Notes: a model not told the origin generated them from the letters alone. A stretch of DNA of 64,000 bases from Dactylorhiza incarnata (GCA_033032865.1 JAWHQI010000304.1:2951001-3015000), one strand, 5' to 3'; shown: positions 32,791 to 43,899, numbered from the stretch's first letter. Made by a program: numbers and translations.

Positions 32791-35350
32791 CATGTGAACT
32801 ACAGGAAAATGCGTGATCTAGCTAATAGTCATAACATCCCCTTAGATCTTTCTATTCAATTTGATAAATGTGAGGTGTGTGCACAAACCAAGATCACTAG
32901 AAAACCTTCTAAGTCTGTTTCTAGGAGTACACAACTTCTTGATTTGATACATTCAGACCTCTGTGATTTTAAGAGTCACGCCACTAGAGGGGGAAAGAAG
33001 TATCTCATCACGTTCATCGACGATTATTCCAAATACTGTCATGTCTATTTATTGAAATCAAAAGATGAAGCTTTTGAGATCTTCAAGATCTTCAAATCCC
33101 GGGTTGAAAATCAATTAAACCTGAAGATTAAGCGTTTTAGAAGTGATCGAGGAGGAGAGTACACTGCTACAGGGTTTCAAGACTTTTGTGCCTCCGCGGG
33201 TATAATCCTAGAAACCACTGCTCCTTACTCACCCCAGTCTAACGGTATTGCTGAGCGAAAGAATAGAACATTGACAGAAATGCTGAATTCTATGCTCCTT
33301 ACTGCTGGCATGCCTAATTCCTTTTGGGGAGAAGCAGTCCGAACTGCTAATCATATTCTGAATAGATTGCCTCATGCTAAGCTCACCTCCACTCCGTATG
33401 AGCTGTGGCATGGTCATCCTTGTAGATTTGACACTCTAAAGACTTGGGGCTGTATTGCCTATGTTAGGATACAAGACCTTAAGAGACCTAAGGTGGGACC
33501 TAGAACAACAACTTGTGTATATCTAGGTAGTGCAGAAGATAGTGCAGCAGATAGGTTTCTAGATCTGTCCACCAATACTGTGATAGAATCTAGGGATGCT
33601 ATTTTCTTTGAAAATAAATTTATCAAAGATCATGGTTTAACGGTCTCCGGGTCTACTGAGATGATTTCCGAATCTCCTGTAGCACCTGAGGCTGGCCCCT
33701 CTGGCACTGCTTCCCAACCTGTAGAGGATAATCTTATTCCTCTAAGAGTATCTACAAGAGATAGAGTCCCTAAGAATTTTGGTGAAATTTTTGTCACCTA
33801 CCACTTAGAGGATGATCCATTTTCCTACCAGGAAGCAATGCGATCTAGAGATTCTTTAATGTGGGCAGAAGCCATCGATGATGAAATGGACTCGCTGCTA
33901 CGGAATAACACCTGGCATCTAGTGGACCTCCTGAAAGGAGCCAAAGTACTTGGATGCAAGTGGGTGCTGAAGAAGAAATTGCACAGTGATGGGTCTATAG
34001 CGAGATACAAAGCGCGTCTAGTCGCTAAAGGCTATAAGCAACAAGGGGGAATTGACTACTTTGACGTCTATTCACCTGTGTGTCACCTATCCACGATTAG
34101 AATTCTTCTTGCCTTGGCCTCTATCGAGAACTTCATTGTTCATCAGATGGATGTCAAGACAGCCTTCTTGAATGGAGAGCTCAATGAAGAGATCTACATG
34201 GCACAACCTGAAGGTTATGTCCATCCAGATCTAAAAGACAAAGTGTGCAAATTAGACAAATCCATCTATGGGCTTAAACAAGCGCCCAAGATGTGGCACA
34301 TGAAGTTTGACCAAGTGGTAAAAAGTTTTTGCTTTCAGTCTAGTCTTTCAGACAAATGCCTTTACCACCGCTCTATGTCAAATAAAACAGTCATCATATG
34401 TCTATATGTGGATGACATGTTGATCCTGGGTTCAGATCTTGTTGCAGTAAAGGATATCAAATCCACACTTGCAAAAGAATTTGATATGAAGGACCTCGGT
34501 CCAGTCGATACCCTGTTAGGTATGAAGGTTAGAGTTGATAAGGGTAGAGTTACTCTTAGTCAGGCTCATTACATTGAGCAACTTCTTTCGACCTGGGGAT
34601 ATGAGAAGTGTAGGCCTGTAGAGACACCTTTCGATCATAATGTAAAATTGAGTCCAAGTGTTGGAACAAGCATTGATCAAGTCAAATATTCCAAAATCAT
34701 TGGGAGTCTCATGTACGCCACAAGCTGTACTCGACCAGACATTGCCTACCTGTTAGCATGCTGAGTCGCTTTACCAGTAGTCCGAGCAAAGAGCACTGGG
34801 ATGCTCTCGATAGGCTGATGAGATACCTGTCAAGTACCAAGAATCACGCCCTGTGCTACACTGGTTACCCACCTACTGTGGATGGATATTCTGATGCCTC
34901 GTGGTGTTCAGAAGTCAGTAACAGCAAATCTACCAGTGGATACATATTCACTATAGGTGGAGCTGCTATCACTTGGAAATCAAAAGACAGACCTGTATAG
35001 CATTGTCTTCTATGGAAGCCGAGTTGTTTGCCTTAGCTTCGGCTGGTGAAGAGGCAGACTGGATCAGGAATCTGATACTAGATATTCCCTTGTCTAGGTT
35101 ACAAGTCAACTCACTGAGCTTGTATTGCGATAACCAAGCAGCAGCCCAAGTTGTTAAAAATGCTCTCTATAATGCTAAGAGGAGACATGTACGACTGAGA
35201 CACGCCCTGCTAAACTATCTGAAAGAACAAGGAATTATCTCTTTGGTCGACGTACGATCAAAAGATAATCTAGCTGATCCATTGACGAAAGGAATGCCCA
35301 AAGACCGGTTAATCAAAACAGTAGGGGAAATGGGACTACAGGCGATTTAG
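32791..35350 (+). pseudogene. pol: Nested Copia integrase, RT and RNase H with two frameshifts
   Basis: The reading frame continues after the TGA. Integrase motifs are CEVCAQTKITRKP, LIHSDLCDF, FIDDYSKYCHVYLLKSKDE, RSDRGGEYT and GIAERKNRTLTEM. RT motifs are KARLVAKGYKQQGGIDYFDV, HQMDVKTAFLNGELNEEIY, GLKQAPKMW and YVDDMLILGSD. Near 34758 one base appears lost (IAYLL to GMLSRFTSS) and near 34973-35000 another shift occurs (AITWKSK to KRQTCIALSSMEAE). RNase H motifs GYSDASWCSE and YCDNQAAAQVV follow, and the protein ends at about 35350. All catalytic signatures survive, so decay is slight, in line with the nearly identical LTRs. Confidence 0.9.
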
Positions 35351-36256
35351 ATCACCTTAGCCTACATCGATGTTTTGATTTTTCCCTGATTTCCTTTGTC
35401 AAAGCAAGCATGTTGTGCTCCGTTGATGTTTTGATTGCTGAGCACGAATCTGGTAAGTTATCTCATTCCAAATCTGATGTTAATAACTTTACCTGGATTC
35501 GTCTTCTCTTACCTTGGAGGAGAGTGTTATTCCAAATTTGATAACACAATCTGACTCGGTTTGACTCTTCTTCTGTTAAGGGGTCTTCATTCCAAACTTG
35601 ATGATCTCCACTTAGCTTTAGAAGAACAGTAACCCGGACATTCCACATTGGAACACAGATATCGTTGCGGTGTCCAGAAGTCTATAAATCATTTCGTTGA
35701 AAACCGATGTTAAATTCTGAGGTTGAACCTATAATACTCTAAATACTCCTTCAAACTTAATTATTAAGTACTACGTTCCCTTGTTGAACTAGATACTTGT
35801 ACTTTTTCAAAGCATGAATTCATTTCTAATGACATTCCATGTTGAAAATTACAGGAGTTGCTGTTAATGGAGGAGCACTGGCAGGATGGGATCCTGAGCA
35901 TGATGATTTGTTGGACGTCTGAGGCCGACGGCAGCTAGAGTGTTATTTGCTTTCTTTTGTTTTATCTCTGCTTAGAGCACTGTTTAGCTCTCTTTGATAC
36001 ACTTGCTTTTTTAGATTTTTGCTCTTTGTGTTGATTCTAGTCACTACGTTTGTTGGACTTGTGCTATGATCGTACTTTAGACTGTTTTGTAGTGCAGCTG
36101 AGATTTATTGTTTATCTTTATGCGTGCATACTATTTTCTTTGAGTCTAATCAGTTTTTGCAGGTGTTGGACACGGTTGTGTACTGTTCACGATCCGGTTG
36201 AACTTACACAAACCACCCTCATCGTCGTCGGGTTTACCGCGGACATAGGAGGAGAT
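35351..36256 (+). other. 3' noncoding tail of the nested Copia
   Basis: This is about 900 bp without a credible ORF. It contains partly repeated ATTCCAAA(T/C)(C/T)TGAT words (35465, 35530, 35590) and ends in the polypurine stretch before the 3' LTR. Confidence 0.7.
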
Positions 36257-36420
36257 TGTTAACGCATTAACTATTATGTCCGCGTGTCCGAACCGACACG
36301 ATAAGCCTTAACGGGTTGCGTGTCGACCTAGGGCTCCGCCCTAAGCTGGAGATACTATATATACGCATTCCAAACTTGATGCCGTATTGTAGAATATCTT
36401 GAGCGCCCTCAACCCTAACA
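36257..36420 (+). repeat. 3' LTR of the nested Copia
   Basis: 164 bp, two differences from the 5' LTR, followed by the ATGTC duplication. Confidence 0.92.
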
Positions 36421-37020
36421 ATGTCATCTACCCCCCTTGATTTTGGCCTTATAAATAGGCTTGAAGGAGGAGGCGTAAGTCATCCACTTTTCTCCAATTT
36501 CAAGCATTGAAAGAGTTTCTAAAGAGGTCGTTGTGGCAAACGTCTTAGTTTGGGGAGAGCTTTCAGACGTCTCTGAGACGTTGACGAGAAATACTTCGCC
36601 TACACGGATTGGATCTGGAGCAGACTTGGGCAAGGATTCGAAGAGACACCTTGGAGGGGATTTGTGTAATCCGTCTCGTCCGCCACTGTCGGTAACCTGC
36701 AATTTTTCTGCTACTGTTTATTGTATATTATTGTGTGGTGGGAAGTTGGTGAAGATCCTGTGTGGATCGAGGTGGGAAAGCCTTGAAATTACTTATTTGT
36801 TTTACACATTTTTAATGTCGGCTTTCCGGGTTGGCTTTCAATCGTCATGTGGTTTTCACCCTATTGGGTTTCCACGTTAAATCCGTGTGTCATTTTTATT
36901 GTTGTTATTTTGTGTTATGTTTTAGTTGTGTATTGGTATATCGCTAAGCGGTCGTGCATGTATTTGCTCGAACTAATTTGCAGGTGTTCTGATCGGACTT
37001 GTGTACTCGCTAGCCCAACA
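36421..37020 (+). repeat. 3' LTR of the outer Copia, right half
   Basis: It resumes the LTR after the nested insertion. CCTTATAAATAGGC at about 36448 is the TATA box, and a GTGGTTTTCACCC/TTTCCACG block lies at about 36850. It ends TAGCCCAACA at 37020. Confidence 0.88.
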
Positions 37021-38198
37021 CGAAAAAGGTTTCATACAATAGATTTCAGGTATTTTGTTAAATTATTTTAAAAGAGTTTATTCAAAGACTGATTTCAAGT
37101 AGTTTCTAAACGTTGGGGACCAAATTCAAGAAAAAAAATTGAGACTAATTTCATAAAGTAGAGAGAGTATAATATCAGATTTATTAATTTTGCCGAATTT
37201 TAATAGTCTCAAGTTTTATGATCACTCTCTCTAATGGTACCATAATTTATTTCTCTTTCTCATTAATATTTTTGAGAATTAATATTAGCAGTCCGGAATT
37301 GGCTCTTTGCAGTCCAATGTTATTCGTAGTCCATAAATTTTATTTGTAGTTCAAAATTATATTTGCACCTCACTCCTAACCCAAATAAGCAAAACACTTT
37401 GCTGATTTATTAAGTACTAGAAGCCTAGAAAAATATTTTAAAGACTAAAACAATTTAAAAACCTAGCAGAAAAACAAGTTAAATAACATGCATAGAGGAA
37501 TTAACTCTAAACCAAGTTAAATGGCATGCAAACCTTCCTCTAACCAGAAAACTGACTACTTTTTTGAGTTTTTCGCTGGATAGTTTCCTTTTTCTGAAGG
37601 TGAATCTAAGTGGGGGAAAAACGACGCGACCGATAGAACTACGACTAGGGTTTAGGCAACGGGAGAGAGATGGAGATGAAGTTATTTGATGGGATGCGAT
37701 TAGCAAGAATAGAAATACGAATATAATTAGTTTTCTTTTTACTATTTTTGGGGTGCGAATAGCGAGAACTGGACTGCTAATATCAACTCTCATGTTTTTC
37801 TTTCACCATTTTTTCTTAAATTTGCTATACTTATTTTATTTAATGTAATAAACAAAGAAAATGTATTTGTCGACTTTGAAGAATTTCACAGCGTAATATC
37901 GAATTGTCTTATTAATAATTACCTATTAACGTTATTACTTGTTAATAATTAATGATGCTATTAAGATTCTAGGACTTGCCCCGATGAGTAATTTTATTTT
38001 ATTTTATTTTATTTTTTAATATATTATTTAATAAAATCTTTGACTAATTAAGCATGATCGTGGGTTGGCGTATTGATGAGATATTGATAATTCAGGGGAC
38101 GCAGATTAATTAAACATACCGAATCATATTAATCTAACACTGACAGGTAATCTTAATGCGTTAATGTGCATGAAATTATGCGGTGCTTAGCTGTTATT
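37021..38198. other. AT-rich intergenic sequence containing a TIR element
   Basis: No supported gene. ATTTT repeats lie at about 37993-38016. The TIR element at 37282-37783 is listed separately. Confidence 0.6.
37282..37783. mobile_element. TIR element with ATATTAGCAGTCC ends
   Basis: The 13-bp terminal inverted repeats are perfect (ATATTAGCAGTCC and its complement) and enclose 502 bp of noncoding sequence. The subterminal parts repeat GCAGTCC/GTAGTCC words and GCGAATAGCGAG. It resembles the element at 43086-43856 in general design. The target duplication is not clear. Confidence 0.6.
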
Positions 38199-38204
38199 TA
38201 TATG

Positions 38205-39305
38205 TGTTGCGGTCAGACTCGATGCTCCGGTCGGGCCGAAATAAACTTAGGCCGTCTCAGCTCTCGGAGCGGTCGAGTGCGCACACAATCAATGAGATAT
38301 GAAAAGAACACAGATTTTATCGTGGAAAAACCCCTGAATTGGGTAAAAAACCACGTTGACCTGACTCGCTTGGTCGGAATCCACTAGCTGCTTGCGGTTA
38401 CAAATATCTTGGAGAATCGAGGGCGACAGGCCGCTCCTCGTTACAATTTAGTGGAGGGAGAGAGAGAGAGAGAGAGAGCTCTCCGTGGGCAACAGGCTGC
38501 TCACCGCGAGGCTTAATGTTTGCTGCGTCTTTGAGGCTGTAGACGTCCCAGAATATCACGGGGAGTTGGTCTTCGTGGCTCTTTGGTTGCGGTGAGCGAG
38601 CGTAAGCTTGACGACGGCGGCGAGGCGGAGGCTCACCGGCGGCGAAGTGGTGTCTCGCGGGCTAATGCCGGCAGAGCTTCGGCTCGCCAAAGAAGGAAGA
38701 AGGAGGAGTAGGAGGAAGATGGAGGAAGTAGAGAAAAGTTTCCCCCTAAATGAGGAGTCTTGGGGGCTTATTTATAGGCCTCGGGAGGTGGTTACGGTGG
38801 TTATGCGGTTATCCGCACACCGTAACCACCTTCATATTTAATAATTAATTATAACTAATATATTATTATGATTATTCCCATAATTATTGCCCCACTAACC
38901 ATGATGGTTAGTGGGTAGTTGTTGTGGGAGGTGATTACGGTGGTCATGCGGCTATCCGCACACCGTAACCATCATCATCTTATATATTTTATAATAAACG
39001 AAATATATATTATTTATATTAAACGTAATAATAATAATATTATTATTATAATATCATTCCCTACAAACTCTCCCTCCACTAACCATGATGGTTAGTGGGT
39101 GATGGTTTCCCCCCAAACGGATGGAGGAGAGTGCGTGGGAGGAGAAGGAGATGAAGAAAATGGGATCGGCGTGCGCGGGATCGCACGCGCCGATCCCATA
39201 CGCATGCGATCCCATGATCTCCACCAAAATGGTGGGGATCATGAGGTGCGTGGCTATTTGCACCCCCTCATTATAAATAAGAGGGGGTGAGAGAGTGTCG
39301 TGTCA
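38205..39305 (-). repeat. 3' LTR of the non-autonomous element
   Basis: 1101 bp with TG/CA ends (plus-strand TGTTGCGGTC to GTCGTGTCA). It contains a GA microsatellite (38458-38478), a CTATAAATAAG box near 38770 on the minus strand and several inverted repeats (for example GATCGGCGTGCG and CGCACGCGCCGATC near 39162-39196). A few percent divergence from the other LTR is visible. Confidence 0.88.
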
Positions 39306-39599
39306 TATGCCCCCAAAATTCCCGTGGCTCGAGCGATTTTACGAGAGAGACGAGAATTTTCTCCTGTGTTAAAGATGAACGGGAGTGGGAGTTCTCACCT
39401 TTTCTGGGGTTCACTGATCCGCGCGAGCCGGCTAACCGGTTATTTTGCATATCGTCATTTGTTGAAGAGAGAAGATTGTTGTGGCGTGGGGTATCTGGTG
39501 CCCTCGAGTGATACATTCCTTTTTGTATCCTTTGAAGTAGTTGGTCATGCTTTTGCGATCGAATCTGCATTTGTTCCTATGTACGAAGTAGCTGAGACC

Positions 39600-40000
39600 T
39601 CAGCTGGAAGTGCAACTTTTTCTCGCGCGAGATTGACTCACGACTTTGATTGCACGAGGCAGGCTCGCGGCTCTTGCTCGCGCGAGATTTACTCGCGACT
39701 TAGTTTGCGCGATACTGGCTCGCGGCTTTTGCTCACGCGATATTTACTCGTGACTTGGTTTGCGCGAGACTGGTTCGCGGCTTTTACTCGCGCGAGATTT
39801 ACTCGCGACTTGGTTTGCGCGAGACTGGCTCGCAAATTTTGCTCGCGCGAGATTTACTCGCGACTTGGTTTGCGCGAGACTGGCTCGCGGCTTTTGCTTG
39901 TGCGAGATTTACTCGCGACTTGGTTTGCGCGAGACTGGCTCGCGGCTTTGTTTGCACGAGGATTGCTCGCGGCTTTGTTTGCATGAGGATTGCTCGCGGC
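39600..40000 (-). repeat. 55-bp tandem array of CTCGCG/CGCGAG hairpins
   Basis: Five units spaced exactly 55 bp (markers at 39684, 39739, 39794, 39849, 39904) plus partial units at both ends. Each unit contains two short hairpins, CGCGAG-ATTTA-CTCGCG and CGCGAG-ACTGG-CTCGCG. The long apparent frames across it come from the repetition and I do not regard them as genes. Confidence 0.9.
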
Positions 40001-40004
40001 TTTG

Positions 40005-40331
40005 CCGGAGAATGTAAGTATTCAATCCGGTGGCCATCGTGAGGGGGCAGGCCCTGGCGATGGCGGGCGTCGGCGGGCAGTCATGCTAGAGAATGTAAAT
40101 TCGATCCAGCGCCAGAGAATGTAAATTTGATCTGGATGCGGGGCCTAGCCACAGGTCAGAGAATGCCAGTATTCGATCTGGGAGAAAAGACTACTGGAGA
40201 ATGCAAATTCGATCCAGAGCTGCGAGCAAAGATCTGCGCTGACACTGGAGAATGAAAATTCGATCCAGGTTGTGCCACCTATTTTCGATTGAGAGGACCG
40301 CGTTGGCGCTGGCGAATGAAAATTCGACCAG
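40005..40331 (-). other. Seven covarying stem-loops in the leader
   Basis: Copies lie at 40005-40030, 40086-40109, 40112-40135, 40156-40181, 40194-40217, 40245-40268 and 40309-40331. The pattern is a 4-5 bp outer stem, a GAAT/ATTC inner stem (GAAT/ATTT in one copy) with a two-base bulge on one side, and a 4-6 nt loop. Outer stems read CTGGA/TCCAG, CCAGA/TCTGG, CCGGA/TCCGG, CAGA/TCTG and CTGG/CCAG. Base changes on one arm are matched on the other in all but the second copy. Confidence 0.8.
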
Positions 40332-40513
40332 GTTGCGTAGCCTCTTCCGGCGGGAGGATACTAGGTCACCTTGCCCCCCAGTGATTGATCTTTCGGCGAC
40401 GCTGATGTCTTTTCCTGCCATGATGCCAAGTCACGAGTATCGTTGGGCTGGTGATACTGTCTTTTAGATCTTCTTGGAATGCGGGGAACTCCTTCCCACG
40501 GACGGCGCCAAAC

Positions 40514-41344
40514 TGTTGCGGTCAGACTCGATGCTCCGGTCGGGCCGAAATAAACTTAGGCCGTCTCAGCTCTCAAAGCGGTCGAGTGCGCACACAGTCA
40601 ATGAGATATGAAAAGAACACAGATTTTATCGTGGAAAAACCCCTGAATTGGGTAAAAAACCACGTTGACTTGACTCGCTTGGTCGGAATCCACTAGCTGC
40701 TTGCGGTTACAAATATCTTGGAGGATCGAGGGCGACAGGCCGCTCCTCGTTACAATTTAGTGGAGGGAGAGAGAGAGAGAGAGAGTTCTCAGTGGGCAAC
40801 AGGCTGCTCACCGCGAGGCTTAATGTTTGCTGCGTCTTTGAGGCTGTAGACGTCCCAGAATATCACGGGGAGTTGGTCTTCGCGGCTCTTTGGTTGCGGT
40901 GAGCGAGCGTAAGCTTGACGACGACGGCGAGGCGGAGGCTCACCGGCGGCGAAGTGGTGGCTCGCGGGCTAATGACGGCAGAGCTTCGGCTCGCCAAAGA
41001 AGGAAGAAGGAGGAGTAGGAGGAAGATGGAGGAAGTAGAGAAAAGTTCCCCCCTAAATGAGGAGTCTTGGGGGCTTATTTATAGGCCTCGGGAGGTGGTT
41101 ACGGTGGTTATGCGGTTATCCGCACACCGTAACCATCTTCATATTTAATAATTAATTATAACTAATATATTAATATATTATTATGATTATTCCCATAATT
41201 ATTGTCCCACTAACCATGATGGTTAGTGGGTAGTTGTTGTGGGAGGTGGTTACGGTGGTCATGCGGCTATCCGCACACCGTAACCATCATCATCTTATAT
41301 ATTTTATAATAAACGAAATATATATATTATTTATATTAAACGTA

Positions 41345-41375
<31 letters not shown>

Positions 41376-41630
41376 ATCATTCCCTACAAACTCTCCCTCC
41401 ACTAACCATGATGGTTAGTGGGTGATGGTTTCCCCCCAAACGTATGGAGGAGAGCACGTGGGAGGAGAAAGAGATGTGAAGAAAATGGGATCGGCGTGCA
41501 CAAGATCGCACGCGCCGATCTCATACGCATGCGATCCCATGATCTCCACCAAAATGGTGGGGATCATGAGGCGCGTGGCTATTTGCACCCCCTCATTATA
41601 AATAAGAGGGGGTGAGAGAGTGTCGTGTCA
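40514..41630 (-). repeat. 5' LTR of the non-autonomous element
   Basis: 1117 bp, homologous over its whole length to 38205-39305, and next to the primer-binding site. A TATTTATAATG box lies close to its minus-strand start at about 41597-41607. A second CTATAAATAAG lies near 41080. Confidence 0.88.
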
Positions 41631-41635
41631 TATAT

Positions 41636-42846
41636 TGATGGGTCCTCATCCATTTTGTAGAGAAATCCGGGTTGCATTTAGCCAAAAACCCAACTCCCCA
41701 CTAAGATGGTGGAGGTATGGGCAAGAAAGAGGAGGAAACCGCCCACAACCGCAACCGCAACCACCGCACGAAGCCACGCGCAGCACCACGCGCGGCCTCA
41801 AGGCCGCGCGGCACCTCGCGCGGCCGTGCGGCACCGCGCGGCCGTGCGGCACCGCGCGGAACCGCACGGTCGCACGACGCTGCGCGCGGCCGCGCGGCAC
41901 CGCTCGGCCGAGCGACACCACCCGGCCGCGCGGCATCCCGCGGCCCCGCGACACCGCACGGCCGCGGCACTGCGCATATCAATACATATCATCACCAAAC
42001 TATACAAATTGGTGTGCGCATAGCCATATTCATGATGAGTGGGCATCCGACCTGCGTCTAGCAAATAATGTGGTTATGGTGTGCGCGTAACCATATCCGT
42101 CATATCAATACATATCATCACCAAACTATACAAATTGGTGTGTGCATAGTCATATTCACAATAAATGTGCATATATCACATAAATTGGTTATGGTGTGCG
42201 GGTAGTCGTCCTAACCACCTTAACCACCTTAACCACCCTCAAAAGCTATAAAAGGAACCTCAGGGCTTCATTTCAAAGGACTTGGAATTTTATACACGGG
42301 AGAGCTCTCTGGAATTCCCTTGAAGATCTTCATCAGTATTTGAAGATCTCTTTCGGAACTCGAAGATCTCCTTCAGCGCTCGAAGATCTCCTTCGGAACC
42401 CGAAGATCTCCTTCGGAACCCGAAGATCTCCGTCAACACTCGAAGACCTCCTTCAACCTTCGAAGAACTCCTTCGTCGCTTGAAGACAACCATCGTCGCT
42501 TGAAGATCTTCTGCGAACTTTGAAGACTTCCCGGCCAAGAAAAGTACTTAGTTTTTCTGAGAGGTGGCCTGTCACCCTCAGAGACTTTCATTCAATTACA
42601 ATTGTAACGGGAGCGGCCTGTCGCTCCCGATTCTCGCATCATTACTTGTAACGCTCCACCACATAGTGAAATTTGGTCGGCGCTGATCCGACCACGTGGT
42701 TTTTCACCCTTTTCGTGTTTTCCACGGTAAAAGCGTCTTCTTGCCACCTGTTCGTTCTCTCTGTGACTGCTTGCGCGCTCGGTTCACTCTCGGGCTAAGA
42801 CGGTTCGATTCGCCCGGTCTGAAAGAACGTTGAGCGACCCGCAACA
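41636..42846 (+). mobile_element. Solo LTR with CpG-rich array, related to the LTR at 43900-45399
   Basis: It runs from TGATGGGTCCTCATCC to GACCCGCAACA, 1211 bp, and begins five bases after the preceding element. Its start and the ACTCCCCACTAAGATGG motif match the minus-strand LTR 43900-45399, and its right half matches 21097-21723. A GCGCGGC-rich array lies at about 41755-41975, the TATA-like CTATAAAAGG at about 42246, and a GAAGATCTCCTTC array at 42320-42500. Flanks are TATAT and ATATA. These do not match exactly, and both are AT-rich. Confidence 0.72.
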
Positions 42847-43085
42847 ATATATTTTATATATTATTAATAATTAATTAATTAAATAAAAGATCTTTGATTT
42901 ATAGGTATATCTTTGTCATGACAAAGCGAATAATATTTGTAAGTCAAACTTATATTATATTTAAATAATTGTCATTATCTGAATTACCTATTTACCTCAC
43001 TCTTTAAAGGACACGGGGAAATACATTGGATATTTTGAAAAGTTCATTAAAATGACATTTCCCACTTGTTTGATAATTCTTGAGG
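42847..43085. other. AT-rich spacer
   Basis: TATATTTTATATATTATTAATAATTAATT-like sequence with no gene or recognised element. Confidence 0.6.
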
Positions 43086-43856
43086 ATTGATATACGCACA
43101 CCTAATTTGGCTATTCGCAGCCTTTTATATACGCAGCCCATAAACAGCTATTTGAACTCTATGTTGCTATAAATAGCCCAAAACAAAAGAATTAATTCGC
43201 ATTCAGATTTCTAAATTGCAACTGCATATTCATGTACTACACCAGGATAAGAAAAAAAAATATGTGATTAGGAGTTTAATTGATCCATTCTATACAGTTG
43301 TTTCATCTTTCAAGGGATTTATATATATTTTAGGAGTAATGGAATTGAAACTACTAAGTTTGTTCCAAATTGTCTTAGTAATTATTAGATGTCTTAGTGT
43401 TAATGACATTTGGAGAGTGAAAAATATTTAATTTTTTCTTTCATTTCTTATAGCATTAATTATACATCTTGACCTAGCTAAGTCAAGATTATTAACAGTG
43501 AAAAAACTCTATAATCACAAAAATATTAGAAAAATTAAAACTCTTTTCATACCTTGTTGGGAAGATGAACCTAAAAACAAAATAAAAAAGAAATAGAGAT
43601 GAAAAACGACCTAGGGCATCAATAGCATCCGCGGAAGTCCCTCGGGCGAGATACCTCCAGTGTTGGCAGCAGAATGGAGATTCGGCGAGGTTTTGCGCTC
43701 AGGCAAGGGGGCAAGCAAGGCAACGACGAATTGAGCGGAATAGTGGAAGATGCGCTGGTATCGGGAAAAAGAGAGGGGGCTGAGATTATGAAGAGATAAG
43801 ATTTCTAATTTAAAATGTGATCTTTGAATAGCCAATTTAGGTGTGCGTATATCAAT
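43086..43856. mobile_element. TIR element with ATTGATATACGCACACCTAA ends
   Basis: The left end and the inverted right end share about 30 bp (ATTGATATACGCACACC, then TTGGCTATTC) with one or two mismatches. The 771-bp interior has no convincing gene. A target duplication is not visible, so the superfamily (Mutator-like or other) is open. Confidence 0.65.
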
Positions 43857-43899
43857 TGCCTAATTTTTTTAAAAAAAAGATGAAACTCTTATATATGTC

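Larger units (their letters stand above)
30487..36420 (+). mobile_element. Nested Ty1/copia element with 164-bp LTRs
   Basis: The element is 5934 bp and flanked by perfect ATGTC duplications (30482-30486 and 36421-36425). The LTRs, 30487-30650 and 36257-36420, are both 164 bp from TGTTAACGCA to CAACCCTAACA and differ at two positions. TATA is at about 30584 (ACTATATATACG). No TGG-type primer site follows the 5' LTR. A polypurine stretch (AGGAGGAGAT) precedes the 3' LTR. Gag-pol covers about 31500-35350 with one stop and two frameshifts. The long 5' leader (30651 to about 31500) and 3' tail (35351-36256) are noncoding. Confidence 0.93.
26937..37020 (+). mobile_element. Deleted Ty1/copia element carrying a nested Copia in its 3' LTR
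   Basis: The ends are TGATGAGATAATT at 26937 and TAGCCCAACA at 37020. The flanks are TGAAA and CGAAA, a 5-bp duplication with one change. Only the first 230 bp or so of the 5' LTR remain. A deletion joins U3 at about 27165 directly to gag coding sequence and removes the PBS. Broken gag-pol follows to about 30065, then a polypurine tract (AAAAAGGGGGAGATT, 30264-30278). The 3' LTR is split into 30279-30486 and 36426-37020 by the nested element. It is of the same family as the solo LTR at 5860-6558. Confidence 0.88.
38205..41630 (-). mobile_element. Non-autonomous gypsy-type LTR element without gag-pol
   Basis: Two direct LTRs (38205-39305 and 40514-41630) enclose a 1.2-kb interior. On the minus strand the 5' LTR is the right one. 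Beside it, TTTGGCGCCGTCCGTGGG (40494-40512) is a primer-binding site of the kind seen in plant gypsy elements. At the other end TTTTGGGGGCATA (39306-39318) is the polypurine tract before the 3' LTR. The interior has no gag-pol, only seven hairpins (40005-40331) and a 55-bp array (about 39600-40000). TATAT lies one base left of the element and directly right of it, a weak candidate duplication. Mobilisation would need proteins in trans. Confidence 0.85.

Noticed and set aside
39300..40042. Overlapping open frames with RLARGFC/RDLLATWFARDW-like peptide repeats
   Set aside because: They run across the 55-bp hairpin array, in all three plus-strand frames, opposite to the element's transcript. They are repeat-derived.
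41646..42064. Ala/Arg-rich frames (RGTARPCGTAR-like)
   Set aside because: They are translations of the GCGCGGC array in a solo LTR, open in several frames.
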